Part shown: positions 51,277-59,484 of the stretch, piece by piece
Position numbering within the stretch: the stretch's first letter is position 1
Layout of the letters: each line of letters starts with the position of its first letter
The notes under the pieces: generated by a model
Seen by the model: only the letters and a program-made list of their open reading frames with translations
Databases searched by the model: none
What the model was told of the DNA's origin: nothing
Origin: Flavobacterium araucananum
Lineage (GTDB): Bacteria > Bacteroidota > Bacteroidia > Flavobacteriales > Flavobacteriaceae
DNA: 64,000 nt
NCBI RefSeq assembly: GCF_002222055.1
Contig: NZ_MUGS01000004.1
Coordinates: 124,001 to 188,000 of the forward strand
Reading direction: 5' to 3'
Made by a program: the position numbers and the translations under genes

Positions 51277-53465
51277 TAATAACAATCGGTTAAAACCTGA
51301 CCATTTTCTTTATATTCTAAAATTGTTTTCATTTTCTTTTCGAGACTTAATTTATCCAGAATTGCTTCTACATCTTTTTGCATTGCAAGTGAGCCGCAAA
51401 TCAGGATTACGCCGCCTTGTTGCAGCAAATCGATAAAAAAGTTGGCATCGCGTTTTATTAAATCCATTACATAAAAATGTTCTGCTTCGCGCGATAAAGC
51501 CAGATGAAAACTATGCAGCTTTTGTTTTGCGATCATTTCTGATGTAAACTTTTTATAGCCCAAAACAGTTTCCGTTTCGATTCTGAATCCGGCATACAAA
51601 TGCGTTTCCGTTTTTGTTTTGTTTTGTTCGATCATTCCAAGAAAAGGTGCAATACCGGTTCCGTTTGAGATCAGGGCAACTTTAGCAGCTTTTTTAGGAA
51701 AATGAAAAGCTTTATTATCAAGGATCCTTGCTTTGATCGTATTTCCCGGTATGAGGCTGTTCAAAAATTCTGAACCCAGACCGTGTGGATGTAATTTGAC
51801 AACCAATTGTATGTTTCCGGAATGGTTACCAATAGAGTAGAGGCGTTCTCTTGTATCGTTTGCCGGATAGATCGCCAGTAAATCTCCTGAACTGAATCTG
51901 GCTCTTAAATTTGCTCTTAGAGTTAGTATAAAAGTTTGTTCGTTTGCAGAAACAAGGGTTTTGTCTAAAACCATTAATTTTTGTAAACCTTTAGGAGCGT
52001 GGTTGTATAAGGATGGTGTTGTCGATAATGGAATTCCGGTTTTGGTGCTCCATAATTTTATTGCTTCAACAAATTCTTCTGCAGATTTGTCGTTTACGGT
52101 TTGTACGTCTAAGATGCGTTCTGCCCAATTTTGCACTTCTAATTGTTTGTCAATTTCAAAGGCAAAATCGCAAAAATCAGGATATGCCTTCGAACCAAAA
52201 CCAACTATACTGTACTTGATTTTTTGTTCCTGAGGGTATTTCTTTAAAAGCGATGCAAATTTATTTCCGTTAGAAGGTGCATCTCCCAATCCGTGAGTCG
52301 AAGAAAACACGATAATATGTTCTGCTTTTGGGAAAAAAGTAAAACTATTCAGTTCAGCAATAAAAGCTTTTTCTCCGTGCGCAATTAATTGTTTCAGGAT
52401 TGCGTTGGCAAATCGCAACGTGCTTCCGTTTTCAGAACCCACTAATAAGATAAAAGTACTTTCGTTGGCTTTAAATTTATTTTTTATACGGCTTGATCTT
52501 CGTTTTAAGGTTATAGCAAAACCGGAGTAGATAAAAAAGAGAATATTAATACTGGCAAGTGCCAATACAAAAGCCCAGATGGCATTGGTTTTTCCGGTAT
52601 GAAGATCAAGGCTTAAATCTGATAATTGAACCGTTATTGGTGAATGTTTTTCTGTAACAACAGCTCCCGTGATCTGATTGACTTCGATTTCACGATCGTT
52701 TAATTCAATGCTATAATATTCCTCTGGATCATCTGTAAACGGAAATTCTATTTTTTTTACATCGGCCAAAAAGGTAGTTTCAAATATAGAAACTGTTTTG
52801 CCTGGTGTCGCTTTTACGATTTCTGTTTTTTCTTTTTGATTTTTCTCTTTACCCATAAAAAAGTTAAACTTTTCTACTGATAAATAGGTTCCGGTAAGGG
52901 CGATAATCAAAATTGGGATCAAAGCAAGTCTGCCTAAAACAACATGATAATATTGGGCAAAATATTCTTTGACCACTTTCGAGAAAAAGTTACGAATCCC
53001 TCTTTGTCTGTTCAGCACCAGAGCAAAACCTGAAAGGGCAATAAGCAGTAATAAAAAAGAAATAACGCCAACAAAAAAACGTCCTGTTTCATGAAGAAAC
53101 AACGAACGATGAAAACCTGTAACCCATTGAATAAATTCACTTTTTTTAACCGGTTTGCCTAATTGTTTCCCTGTTTTAGGATTAATATAAGCATGGATGT
53201 CGTTGCCATCAGGATCGATAGCCTGCAGGGTTACAAATTGATTGTGGTCGACACTAATTTCTGTAATTTCTGAGTATTGTTTTTTTAATACCGGTAAAAT
53301 TTCTCCCAGTGTAATTGTATCAAAGTTTTCTACCCGGTACGGAAGTGTTTTTTCCTGCATGGCGTCTACTGCCAGAATGATTCCTGTTGTTGCTGCCAGT
53401 ATTAAAAACAAAGAAGAAAACAAGGCCAGAGCCAGGTGTGTGTAACGCCAAAAAGAAAGAGTCAT
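51276..53465 (-). CDS. PepSY-TM / flavodoxin / FAD-NAD reductase fusion
   Basis: A 729-residue inner-membrane electron-transfer protein. Residues 1-330 are a PepSY_TM unit with about four helices and conserved His in FHRSLFLHETGRF. Residues about 340-470 are a flavodoxin domain (FILLVGSENGSTLRFANAI, IIVFSSTHGLGDAPSNGNKF, split). Residues about 500-729 form an FAD- and NADPH-binding reductase (RERLYSIGNHSGN, ISNGTGIAPFLGMI, VILICGSLAMQKDVEAIL). Such proteins pass electrons from NAD(P)H across the membrane, often to reduce ferric siderophores. The iron-uptake genes nearby support that role. Confidence 0.9.
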   Translation of the reverse strand: MTLSFWRYTHLALALFSSLFLILAATTGIILAVDAMQEKTLPYRVENFDTITLGEILPVLKKQYSEITEISVDHNQFVTLQAIDPDGNDIHAYINPKTGKQLGKPVKKSEFIQWVTGFHRSLFLHETGRFFVGVISFLLLLIALSGFALVLNRQRGIRNFFSKVVKEYFAQYYHVVLGRLALIPILIIALTGTYLSVEKFNFFMGKEKNQKEKTEIVKATPGKTVSIFETTFLADVKKIEFPFTDDPEEYYSIELNDREIEVNQITGAVVTEKHSPITVQLSDLSLDLHTGKTNAIWAFVLALASINILFFIYSGFAITLKRRSSRIKNKFKANESTFILLVGSENGSTLRFANAILKQLIAHGEKAFIAELNSFTFFPKAEHIIVFSSTHGLGDAPSNGNKFASLLKKYPQEQKIKYSIVGFGSKAYPDFCDFAFEIDKQLEVQNWAERILDVQTVNDKSAEEFVEAIKLWSTKTGIPLSTTPSLYNHAPKGLQKLMVLDKTLVSANEQTFILTLRANLRARFSSGDLLAIYPANDTRERLYSIGNHSGNIQLVVKLHPHGLGSEFLNSLIPGNTIKARILDNKAFHFPKKAAKVALISNGTGIAPFLGMIEQNKTKTETHLYAGFRIETETVLGYKKFTSEMIAKQKLHSFHLALSREAEHFYVMDLIKRDANFFIDLLQQGGVILICGSLAMQKDVEAILDKLSLEKKMKTILEYKENGQVLTDCY

Positions 53466-53488
53466 GGAGTAATCTATTGAAATGTAAT

Positions 53489-53496
53489 CAAATGTA
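53489..53496 (-). promoter_or_regulatory. -7 element TACATTTG of the PepSY reductase
   Basis: An exact TAnnTTTG match on the minus strand 24 bases before the ATG, and the same 8 bases as in the ankyrin gene promoter at 56242-56249. No -33 match is found. Confidence 0.45.
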
Positions 53497-53587
53497 AAAG
53501 TTTTTTTGCGACAGATTAAAAAGATTCGAACTGATTTTTTTCGTACTACAAAAAAAATCTCTTCTTATTTTTTAATTCTAACTAACA

Positions 53588-53815
53588 CTTTGCCAAAGTA
53601 ACGCAGATTACGCGGATTCGCTAAAGCGAAAACACGGATTAAACGGATTTTATTTTTGATTATTTTTAAATCCGTTTTTTATCCGCGACTTTACTTTTGT
53701 AAATCTGTATCATCCGCATCTCTTTATGGACAATTCAAGTTAGCTACTCTTTGTCAAAGTCTCAAAAGAATTTCTTGAAATCTGTGGCAACTTTGTCAAA
53801 GTTTGTGTAAAACGA
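53588..53815. repeat. fold-back intergenic repeat (CGCAGATT/CGGATT type)
   Basis: The 355-base gap between the PepSY and DUF2271 genes contains ACTTTGCCAAAGT at the left, ACTTTGTCAAAGT at the right, and inverted AAACGGATTT / AAATCCGTTT in the middle, plus a short CGCTAAAGCG hairpin. It is related to the repeat at 30441-30634. No gene is seen. Confidence 0.6.
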
Positions 53816-53820
53816 TAGTA

Positions 53821-54303
53821 TTAAATCTTGTTTAATCTAACGTATCTGATATAACCTTTTCCTTCTGTTTTATCAGCCAGTCCTTCGGTTGTAAGAGGAA
53901 TTTCAAGATCGTTTACGTAGTATTTTTGATCTTCAACAGCCGATTCAAATCTTAATTTATATCCTTTATTAATTTTAGAATCATCGATTTCTATGGTTGT
54001 TATGCTACGATCGCCACCCGTTACAGATGCTCCTGTTTTTGCACTGATATCAGCCGGTTTAGCGGTTTGAAATTTATTCCATTCCTTCAATGATTTGTAC
54101 CATTTTTTATCGTCGCCCATTACATAAAGTGTTTTTTCGTACTCGCCGTTAGCGTTAATAAGCGAAACTACGATATAAGCACCTTCTCCCATATAATTTG
54201 CCATTTGAAGCATGCATTTGTATTTGCTTGCCTGAGCATTTGCCTGAAAAGAAATAAGACAGATTAGTACCCCTGTTAGCGCTATTTTAAAGATTGATTT
54301 CAT
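53821..54303 (-). CDS. DUF2271 domain periplasmic protein
   Basis: A 160-residue exported protein (signal ending in FQANAQA). It matches the DUF2271 family: YKCMLQMANYMGEGAYIVVSL (split), KTLYVMGDDKKWYKSLKEW, then DISAKTGASVTGGDRSITTI (split) and an ending in Y-I-R-Y-V-R. DUF2271 proteins recur next to PepSY reductases and ApbE, probably as redox or metal-handling partners, but no activity is known to me. It is separated from the PepSY gene by the repeat and from the ankyrin gene by the MITE-like element, which may disturb an ancestral operon. Confidence 0.85.
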   Translation of the reverse strand: MKSIFKIALTGVLICLISFQANAQASKYKCMLQMANYMGEGAYIVVSLINANGEYEKTLYVMGDDKKWYKSLKEWNKFQTAKPADISAKTGASVTGGDRSITTIEIDDSKINKGYKLRFESAVEDQKYYVNDLEIPLTTEGLADKTEGKGYIRYVRLNKI

Positions 54304-54400
54304 GTTATAAATTGTGAGTTATGAGTTATGAATTGTAAATTATGAATTATGAAAAAATAGGAATTAAGAGCTTGATTTTAAATGTTTAACTAAGAATTAA

Positions 54401-54618
54401 CCCGTTGTGTGTAATTAATTTTAACACATAGAAACATAGCTTTTGAACCTTTAAAAAAAGCGTTTCACTTATTTAAAATGCACACAGCCTGACTATGTGA
54501 ATGAAATATATTTCTTTTTGCATTCTTTTTGGCTAAAAAAAATCTATGTTTCTATGTGTTAAATATATTTTTTTTGACCCAAGCAAAGCAAAGAGACGAA
54601 GTAATTACACCCAACGGG
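54401..54618 (-). mobile_element. MITE-like element, copy B (inverted)
   Basis: A 218-base element matching copy A in the opposite orientation. Its ends are CCCGTTGTGTGTAATTA and TAATTACACCCAACGGG. The left flank is TTAA and the right flank TAATAA. It carries an extra 11 to 12 bases near one end relative to copy A (CTATGTGTTAAA), which completes a long internal inverted repeat (ACACATAGAAACATAG with CTATGTTTCTATGTGT). It lies between the ankyrin and DUF2271 genes. Confidence 0.78.
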
Positions 54619-54648
54619 TAATAACTCCTAATTTATAATTTCTTCAAA

Positions 54649-56142
54649 CTATTTCAGGAATTCGATCGAAACGTTGTTTTTGGTCAGGGATTCATTTTCT
54701 TTTGCCAGAGCATAAGCGCTTTCGTCAAACTCTGTGTTGATGTCTTTTTTAGCACCAATTGATACTAAATATTTTAGAATAGAATCGTCCTTGGCAACCA
54801 TTGCTGCTTTGTGCAACGCGGTCATACCATCTTTGTTTTTTGCATTAATATCGATATTTAAAGCGGTTAATTTTTTTAGCAAAGCCAAATCATTTTTCGC
54901 AATTGCAAAATGGTATAAGGTACTTCCGTCTTTTTGAGCAGCAGCGAGATTTAATCCTTTATCCTGAAGTAATTTTGCTTTGGCTTCAAAAGGATTTTGT
55001 GTTGCACTGGCTTCACCACGACCTGCTGGTCTGTAAGATTGTACTAAATAAACGCCTAAATTATTACCGTCTTTGTCTTTTACATTAACATCTGCACCTT
55101 TGCTCAAAAGGAGCGTTACTGCTTCAGGACTTCCTGATCTTACAGCAAATGTCAAAGCCGATTCTCCTTTTAAATTCTGTAAATTGATGTTTTTAGTTAC
55201 TGGGATTAATTTTTCTAATGTGGTAATTTCTCTTCCTGCAGCAATAATTAAAGGTGTATTGCCATCAGTATTGACTTTGTTTGCATCAACACCTTTTGAT
55301 AAGAAATATGTAATTATTTCTGTCTGATTGGGTTTACCTGCCAAAAGATGCAACACATTATCACCGGATTTATTTACAGCAGTTGCTTTTATTTTTACGT
55401 CGTCTACTAAATATTTGTAGGTTTCAAGCGGAGTTGTTTCTCTGCGCATTCCTTGCGTAGCAATCAAAAGGGCATTGTCTGTATGTTTTATACCTTTTTC
55501 AGTCAGTTTTTTCAGGAGTTCTATATTTCCTGTTCTTGCAGCATAATCAAAAGCAGTATTTCCGTTTTTGTCTGTATCTTTCAGGGACAATCCTTTTGTG
55601 ATTAAATAATCTGAAAGGGCTAAATTTTTATCAAATGGTACAGCCATAAGCAATAAGTTGGCATCATCAGCATATTTTTTCTTCGGATTTATTCCTGCCT
55701 TAAAAAAGGCTTCATATAGTTTAGGATCAACCTGACCGTTTACTGCTGCAAATGCAATAGGAGTCGTACCGTGGCTGTCTTCAAAATTAATATCAGAACC
55801 TTTAGAAATTAGGTATTCTACCAGTTCAGTGTTTCCTCTGTACGCTGCCCAGTGCAAATAAATACGATTGTCATGGGTTGATTTGTTTACAGGATTTCCG
55901 GGTTGGTCCAGTATGTATTTTATACTTGCCAGAGGAGCATCATTATTAATAGCAATTACGGCAACATCAAAGGCATTTGCATTGGCTTCTGATGGGCTGT
56001 TTCCTTTTGCTATTTCTGCTTTAACAGTGGTAACATCCGGAGCTGTTTTCCAAAAAGACTGTTCTAATAAGCTGTTTTTTTGTTGAGCATTAACAAATAA
56101 AGTAGCGACTAATGCAAAAGAGATAAAAATATTCTTTTTCAT
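54649..56142 (-). CDS. exported ankyrin-repeat protein
   Basis: A 497-residue protein with a signal peptide (MKKNIFISFALVATLFVNAQ) and about eleven ankyrin repeats across the rest. Typical units are DNRIYLHWAAYRGNTELVEY, DSHGTTPIAFAAVNG, KNGNTAFDYAARTGNIELLK (each split), DGNTPLIIAAG, GESALTFAVRSGSPEAVTLL, and DGMTALHKAAMVAKDD. It is probably periplasmic and binds another protein. It precedes the DUF2271, PepSY reductase and ApbE genes on the same strand, so it likely belongs to that redox set. Its promoter lies at 56242-56271. Confidence 0.92.
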   Translation of the reverse strand: MKKNIFISFALVATLFVNAQQKNSLLEQSFWKTAPDVTTVKAEIAKGNSPSEANANAFDVAVIAINNDAPLASIKYILDQPGNPVNKSTHDNRIYLHWAAYRGNTELVEYLISKGSDINFEDSHGTTPIAFAAVNGQVDPKLYEAFFKAGINPKKKYADDANLLLMAVPFDKNLALSDYLITKGLSLKDTDKNGNTAFDYAARTGNIELLKKLTEKGIKHTDNALLIATQGMRRETTPLETYKYLVDDVKIKATAVNKSGDNVLHLLAGKPNQTEIITYFLSKGVDANKVNTDGNTPLIIAAGREITTLEKLIPVTKNINLQNLKGESALTFAVRSGSPEAVTLLLSKGADVNVKDKDGNNLGVYLVQSYRPAGRGEASATQNPFEAKAKLLQDKGLNLAAAQKDGSTLYHFAIAKNDLALLKKLTALNIDINAKNKDGMTALHKAAMVAKDDSILKYLVSIGAKKDINTEFDESAYALAKENESLTKNNVSIEFLK

Positions 56143-56241
56143 GTTTAGGTATTTATTGTTTTTAAAATTCGTTTAAGGTTGTTTTTAATGTATTAAAAGA
56201 GCTTATTGTATCAAAGCTATTTAGAATAATTAAAAATAACG

Positions 56242-56271
56242 CAAATGTAAAAATTAATATCAGTAAACCAA
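56242..56271 (-). promoter_or_regulatory. Bacteroidota promoter of the ankyrin gene
   Basis: Minus strand: TTG (56271-56269), a 19-base spacer and TACATTTG (56249-56242), matching both consensus elements. The leader would be about 95 bases. Confidence 0.6.
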
Positions 56272-56405
56272 CTTTATTTAGGGAAGAAACTCCAATTTTA
56301 ATCCATTTTTAAGTTTTAAAATGATTGAATCGAAAATTAGACTATTTTTATTTTATGAAGTAATACCGGGAATTCTGTTTTAAAACTTACCAAACTATTC
56401 GATCC

Positions 56406-56786
56406 TTATTTATCAATCGTTTCAATGATTTTTTTACGATGGTTTAAACCCCAGTTTACCAATGTTTCTGTAACCGGAAGTACAGACTTACCGTATTCTG
56501 TAATGGCATAAATTACCGTTGCAGGCTTTGTTTGTTGTGCGGTTCGGGAAACAAGTAAATTAATTTCTAATTCCTTTAATTCTTTACTTAACATCTTGGC
56601 AGAAATACCATCGATTTCGCGTTGCATTTTCTTAAAATGAATTACCTGATGCGTTCTGTTGGTCAGGAAACGTAAAATCATTAATTTCCATTTTCCTCCC
56701 AAAATATCCAGACTATCACGCATTGCCATCAGTTCTTCTGAACAATTGGCTTCGCGAAGTGTTCCTTTATCATTAATTTTTGCCAT
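56406..56786 (-). CDS. HxlR-family transcriptional regulator
   Basis: A 126-residue winged-helix regulator of the HxlR/MarR-like family. Key marks are the conserved Cys (NCSEELMAMRDSLDILGGKW, split), KLMILRFL, the HFKKMQREIDGISAKMLSKEL region and the wing ending in VIYAITEYGKSVLPV. HxlR proteins usually sense reactive electrophiles or quinones through that Cys. It is divergent from a quinone-oxidoreductase-like gene at 56879 across 92 bases containing a perfect palindrome, the standard regulator/target layout. Confidence 0.93.
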   Translation of the reverse strand: MAKINDKGTLREANCSEELMAMRDSLDILGGKWKLMILRFLTNRTHQVIHFKKMQREIDGISAKMLSKELKELEINLLVSRTAQQTKPATVIYAITEYGKSVLPVTETLVNWGLNHRKKIIETIDK

Positions 56787-56800
56787 AGTAGTTTCTATTC

Positions 56801-56814
56801 GGTAACCGGTTACC
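56801..56814. promoter_or_regulatory. perfect palindrome GGTAACCGGTTACC, candidate HxlR operator
   Basis: A 14-bp perfect palindrome starts 15 bases upstream of the HxlR ATG, in the divergent gap. A -7-like CAAAAATA (minus strand TATTTTTG) lies at 56831-56838, so the site would sit just downstream of the hxlR transcript start. Confidence 0.65.
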
Positions 56815-56878
56815 TCGAGTTAACCCATAGCAAAAATAAAGTATTTGCACTATAATTTCGTAGGATAAAAGAAGAAAA

Positions 56879-57877
56879 ATGAAAGCAATCGTTTTACATC
56901 AGGATGGCAATTTTAACCTCGAAGAAGTTAGTATACCAAAACCAATAGCACATCAGGTTCAGGTAAAAATTACGGCAGCAGGTTTTAACCCCATAGATTA
57001 TCAAATGACTCAAAACGCTATGGAGCGCAAATTGTTGCATTCGCCCATATTAGGCAGGGAGTTTTGCGGTGTTGTATCGGCAGTTGGGGAGAAAGTTATT
57101 GATTTTAAAATAGGAGATACTGTTTTTTGCGGTTCCGGAAGTATGGGATCGAATGGTACTTATGCTGAATATATTTGTGTTCCCGAAGAAATTCTGGTGC
57201 ATGCCCCGGACACTATTTCTCCTGAACAGGCAGCTGCCATACCTTCTGTTGGATTAACAGCACTTCAATCTGTTAGCAGGATGAAAGCCAATGCAAAGAA
57301 TACTATTTTTATAACCGGTGCTGCTGGCGGAGTAGGGAGTATGCTGCTTAAATTGCTGCTGGCAAATGGCAATCATAATCTTATTGTTACAGCCGGAAAC
57401 GAAACCAGTATTGCTTCATTGCTTGAATTGGGGATAAAACAAGGTCAGATCATCAATTACAAAAAGGAACCCGTTTATGAAACCGCTTTATCCTTAAATA
57501 ATGAAGAACGTTTTGATTTTGTTGTTGATTTGGTTGGAAATGAAATTGCCGTTACAGCAGCAAAACTTTTAAAAACCAACGGAACTTTTGTTGATGTTAC
57601 CAATTTTTTGACAGCAGATTCTCGTGAAGTCCTTTTTAGTAATGGAGCAACAATTCTTAATATCTCTAACTATGCCTATGGACTTGAACAGAGATATGAT
57701 TATTATAAACACGGATTAACACAATTATCGAAACTAGTGCAGGAAAAGTTGATTACACCACCCACTATCGAAATAATAGGTGACTTAGAAGTCGCAACAG
57801 TCCTCAAAGCCCACGCTATGCTCCGGGAGAATAAAACCAACGGAAAGAAATTAATCATGCAAATAAACCCACTATGA
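56879..57877 (+). CDS. zinc-free MDR quinone/NADPH oxidoreductase
   Basis: A 332-residue cytoplasmic oxidoreductase of the quinone-reductase branch of the MDR superfamily. It has the GroES-like N-terminal domain (GFNPIDYQM, ILGREFCGVVSAVG) and a Rossmann domain with ITGAAGGVGSMLLKLLL. The Cys and His zinc ligands of alcohol dehydrogenases are absent. The substrate is probably an electrophilic carbonyl or quinone, as for other HxlR-controlled enzymes. It lies divergent from the HxlR gene, and no terminator was clear after it. Confidence 0.9.
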   Translation: MKAIVLHQDGNFNLEEVSIPKPIAHQVQVKITAAGFNPIDYQMTQNAMERKLLHSPILGREFCGVVSAVGEKVIDFKIGDTVFCGSGSMGSNGTYAEYICVPEEILVHAPDTISPEQAAAIPSVGLTALQSVSRMKANAKNTIFITGAAGGVGSMLLKLLLANGNHNLIVTAGNETSIASLLELGIKQGQIINYKKEPVYETALSLNNEERFDFVVDLVGNEIAVTAAKLLKTNGTFVDVTNFLTADSREVLFSNGATILNISNYAYGLEQRYDYYKHGLTQLSKLVQEKLITPPTIEIIGDLEVATVLKAHAMLRENKTNGKKLIMQINPL

Positions 57878-58032
57878 AAACAGTTTCACGAAGGATAGTT
57901 AGAGGTATCATTGGATGCGGGGAAATTAAGTTTTTGAATTTGTAGACAGCTTGGTCAATATTGAAAACTTAAAGCTATCGAAACAGAGTAAAAGATCCGT
58001 GTAAATCTGTAAAGCCTGTGTGCCATAAAAAA

Positions 58033-58138
58033 CAATGCTTGTTATAAAAACAAGTGCCCTAGCCCTGATGGGAGCGGTATCCTTTTTGTCTGCCGCGGCG
58101 GACAAAAAGATATAGCGTACAGCAGGAAATAGCTCCAA
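58033..58138. repeat. dispersed repeat with a 28-bp near-perfect hairpin
   Basis: The 356-base gap between the oxidoreductase and the methionine leader contains TGCCCTAGCCCTGATGGGAG, then a hairpin at 58082-58109 (CTTTTTGTCTGCCG with CGGCGGACAAAAAG, one T-G pair), then GATATAGCGTACAGCAGG and AATAGCTCC. I recognise this as a widespread flavobacterial intergenic repeat. The rest of the gap holds no gene. Confidence 0.7.
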
Positions 58139-58162
58139 ATTATTAAAAAACAGTCTACTATA

Positions 58163-58193
58163 TTGATAGGATAAAAAAAGTTTCGGATTTTTG
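58163..58193 (+). promoter_or_regulatory. promoter of the metNIQ leader
   Basis: TTG (58163-58165), a 20-base spacer and GATTTTTG (58186-58193), 7 of 8 to the -7 consensus. The transcript would start near 58199, about 35 bases before the leader peptide. Confidence 0.5.
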
Positions 58194-58233
58194 CATTGAA
58201 ATTCAAAATTATCTCTTTAAATTTGCCGCAGCA

Positions 58234-58323
58234 ATGAAAAACGATAACCAGAATACCAACTATTATAACAGCAACATGATGTGTTGTGCGACTATGCGAT
58301 GGTATGAACTGGCTTATATATAA
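58234..58323 (+). CDS. 29-residue Met/Cys-rich leader peptide of metNIQ
   Basis: A short reading frame with the sequence MKNDNQNTNYYNSNMMCCAT followed by M-R-W-Y-E-L-A-Y-I. Residues 15-16 are Met-Met, 17-18 Cys-Cys and 21 Met, an extreme clustering of sulfur amino acids directly before the methionine-transporter genes. The frame is followed by a terminator at 58345-58380, the classic layout of an attenuation leader. Its translation should stall when charged Met-tRNA is scarce. The peptide itself probably has no function outside regulation. Confidence 0.7.
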   Translation: MKNDNQNTNYYNSNMMCCATMRWYELAYI

Positions 58324-58380
58324 AAATAAAATAATTTATTTCTGAAGCCTTTCATAATCAATTGAAAGGCTTTTTGATTT
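58305..58380 (+). terminator. attenuator: terminator with alternative antiterminator pairing
   Basis: The terminator stem AAGCCTTTCA / TGAAAGGCTT (58345-58354 with 58363-58372) has an 8-base loop and a T-run. Its left arm can instead pair with TGAACTGGCTT at 58305-58315, inside the end of the leader peptide, with a small internal bulge. This gives two exclusive structures. Confidence 0.7.
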
Positions 58381-58452
58381 TAAATTTTACAATTTTAGAA
58401 AAGCTAAGTATTTATGTCTGTGGATGTAACAGATTTAACCTGAATTAAAAAA

Positions 58453-59484
58453 ATGATTGAATTAAAAAATGTCACCAAGAATTTTCATCAGAAAAACCGA
58501 ATTGTTTCGGCCTTATCAGATGTTTCGCTTAAAGTTCCTCCAGGAAAAATATTTGGTGTAATTGGAACTTCGGGAGCTGGAAAAAGTACTTTAATTCGTT
58601 GTGTAAACTTGTTAGAAAGACCAACTTCGGGAGAAATTATTGTAGATGGAAAATCACTAATACAATTATCGAATGCGCAGCTGGCGATTGAGAGAAGACA
58701 AATAGGAATGATTTTTCAGCATTTTAACCTGCTTTCATCCCGTACTGTTTTCGAGAATGTAGCTTTTCCATTAGAATTAGCAGGAGTTTCAAAAGGAGCG
58801 ATTCAAACCCGTGTTTTAGAATTGTTGCAATTAGTAGGTTTGGCAGAAAAAGCAAACGACTATCCTGCAAGTCTTTCCGGTGGTCAAAAACAACGTGTTG
58901 CTATTGCAAGAACACTTGCCAATAACCCGAAAGTACTTTTGTGCGACGAAGCAACAAGTGCGCTTGATCCGGCAACGACAAGATCGATTTTGAATTTGTT
59001 GAAAGATATTAATCGACGCCTAAACATTACGATTTTGTTGATTACGCACCAAATGGAAGTCGTGAAATCGATTTGTGATGAGGTGGCAGTAATCAGCCAC
59101 GGAAAACTGATCGAGCAGGGAAGCGTAGGAGAAATTTTTGCTGACCCAAAGCATGAATTAACTAAAGAATTTATTGCATCGTCCTTGCATCTTGATATTC
59201 CGAGAGTATATCAGGAAAGATTGCAAAAGGAAGATGGCGAAGGTTTAAATCCGTTATTAAGACTTGAAATGACCGGAAAATCAGTAAATGAACCTGTTAT
59301 TTCTGAAGTTTCGCGCTTGTTTGACACCAATTTCAAAATCGTGAGTGCACAAATGGATCAGGCAGGAGAGGTAAATTTTGGAGTTATGCTGATCGAATTG
59401 TCAGGGAAACGCGAAAATTATGAAGCTGCGATCCAATATTTTATTTCTAAACATATTAAAACAGAAGTTATAGGTTATGTCTGA
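58453..59484 (+). CDS. metN: methionine ABC importer ATPase MetN
   Basis: A 343-residue ATP-binding subunit of the methionine uptake transporter. Walker A is GTSGAGKST (about residues 38-46), the signature is LSGGQKQR, Walker B is [13 protein letters not shown] and the switch His lies in ITHQMEVV. The C-terminal NIL domain (about 270-343, [21 protein letters not shown], split) is the methionine-sensing regulatory domain that distinguishes MetN from other ATPases. It overlaps metI by 8 bases. Expression is probably set by the attenuator upstream. Confidence 0.96.
   Translation: MIELKNVTKNFHQKNRIVSALSDVSLKVPPGKIFGVIGTSGAGKSTLIRCVNLLERPTSGEIIVDGKSLIQLSNAQLAIERRQIGMIFQHFNLLSSRTVFENVAFPLELAGVSKGAIQTRVLELLQLVGLAEKANDYPASLSGGQKQRVAIARTLANNPKVLLCDEATSALDPATTRSILNLLKDINRRLNITILLITHQMEVVKSICDEVAVISHGKLIEQGSVGEIFADPKHELTKEFIASSLHLDIPRVYQERLQKEDGEGLNPLLRLEMTGKSVNEPVISEVSRLFDTNFKIVSAQMDQAGEVNFGVMLIELSGKRENYEAAIQYFISKHIKTEVIGYV

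Noticed and set aside
57926..58138. 70-codon reading frame on the minus strand
   Set aside because: It lies inside the dispersed hairpin repeat, so its coding look is a by-product of repeat sequence.
58199..58452. SAM riboswitch ahead of metN
   Set aside because: I do not see the conserved core of SAM-I or SAM-II. The Met/Cys leader frame with alternative pairing explains the region better.
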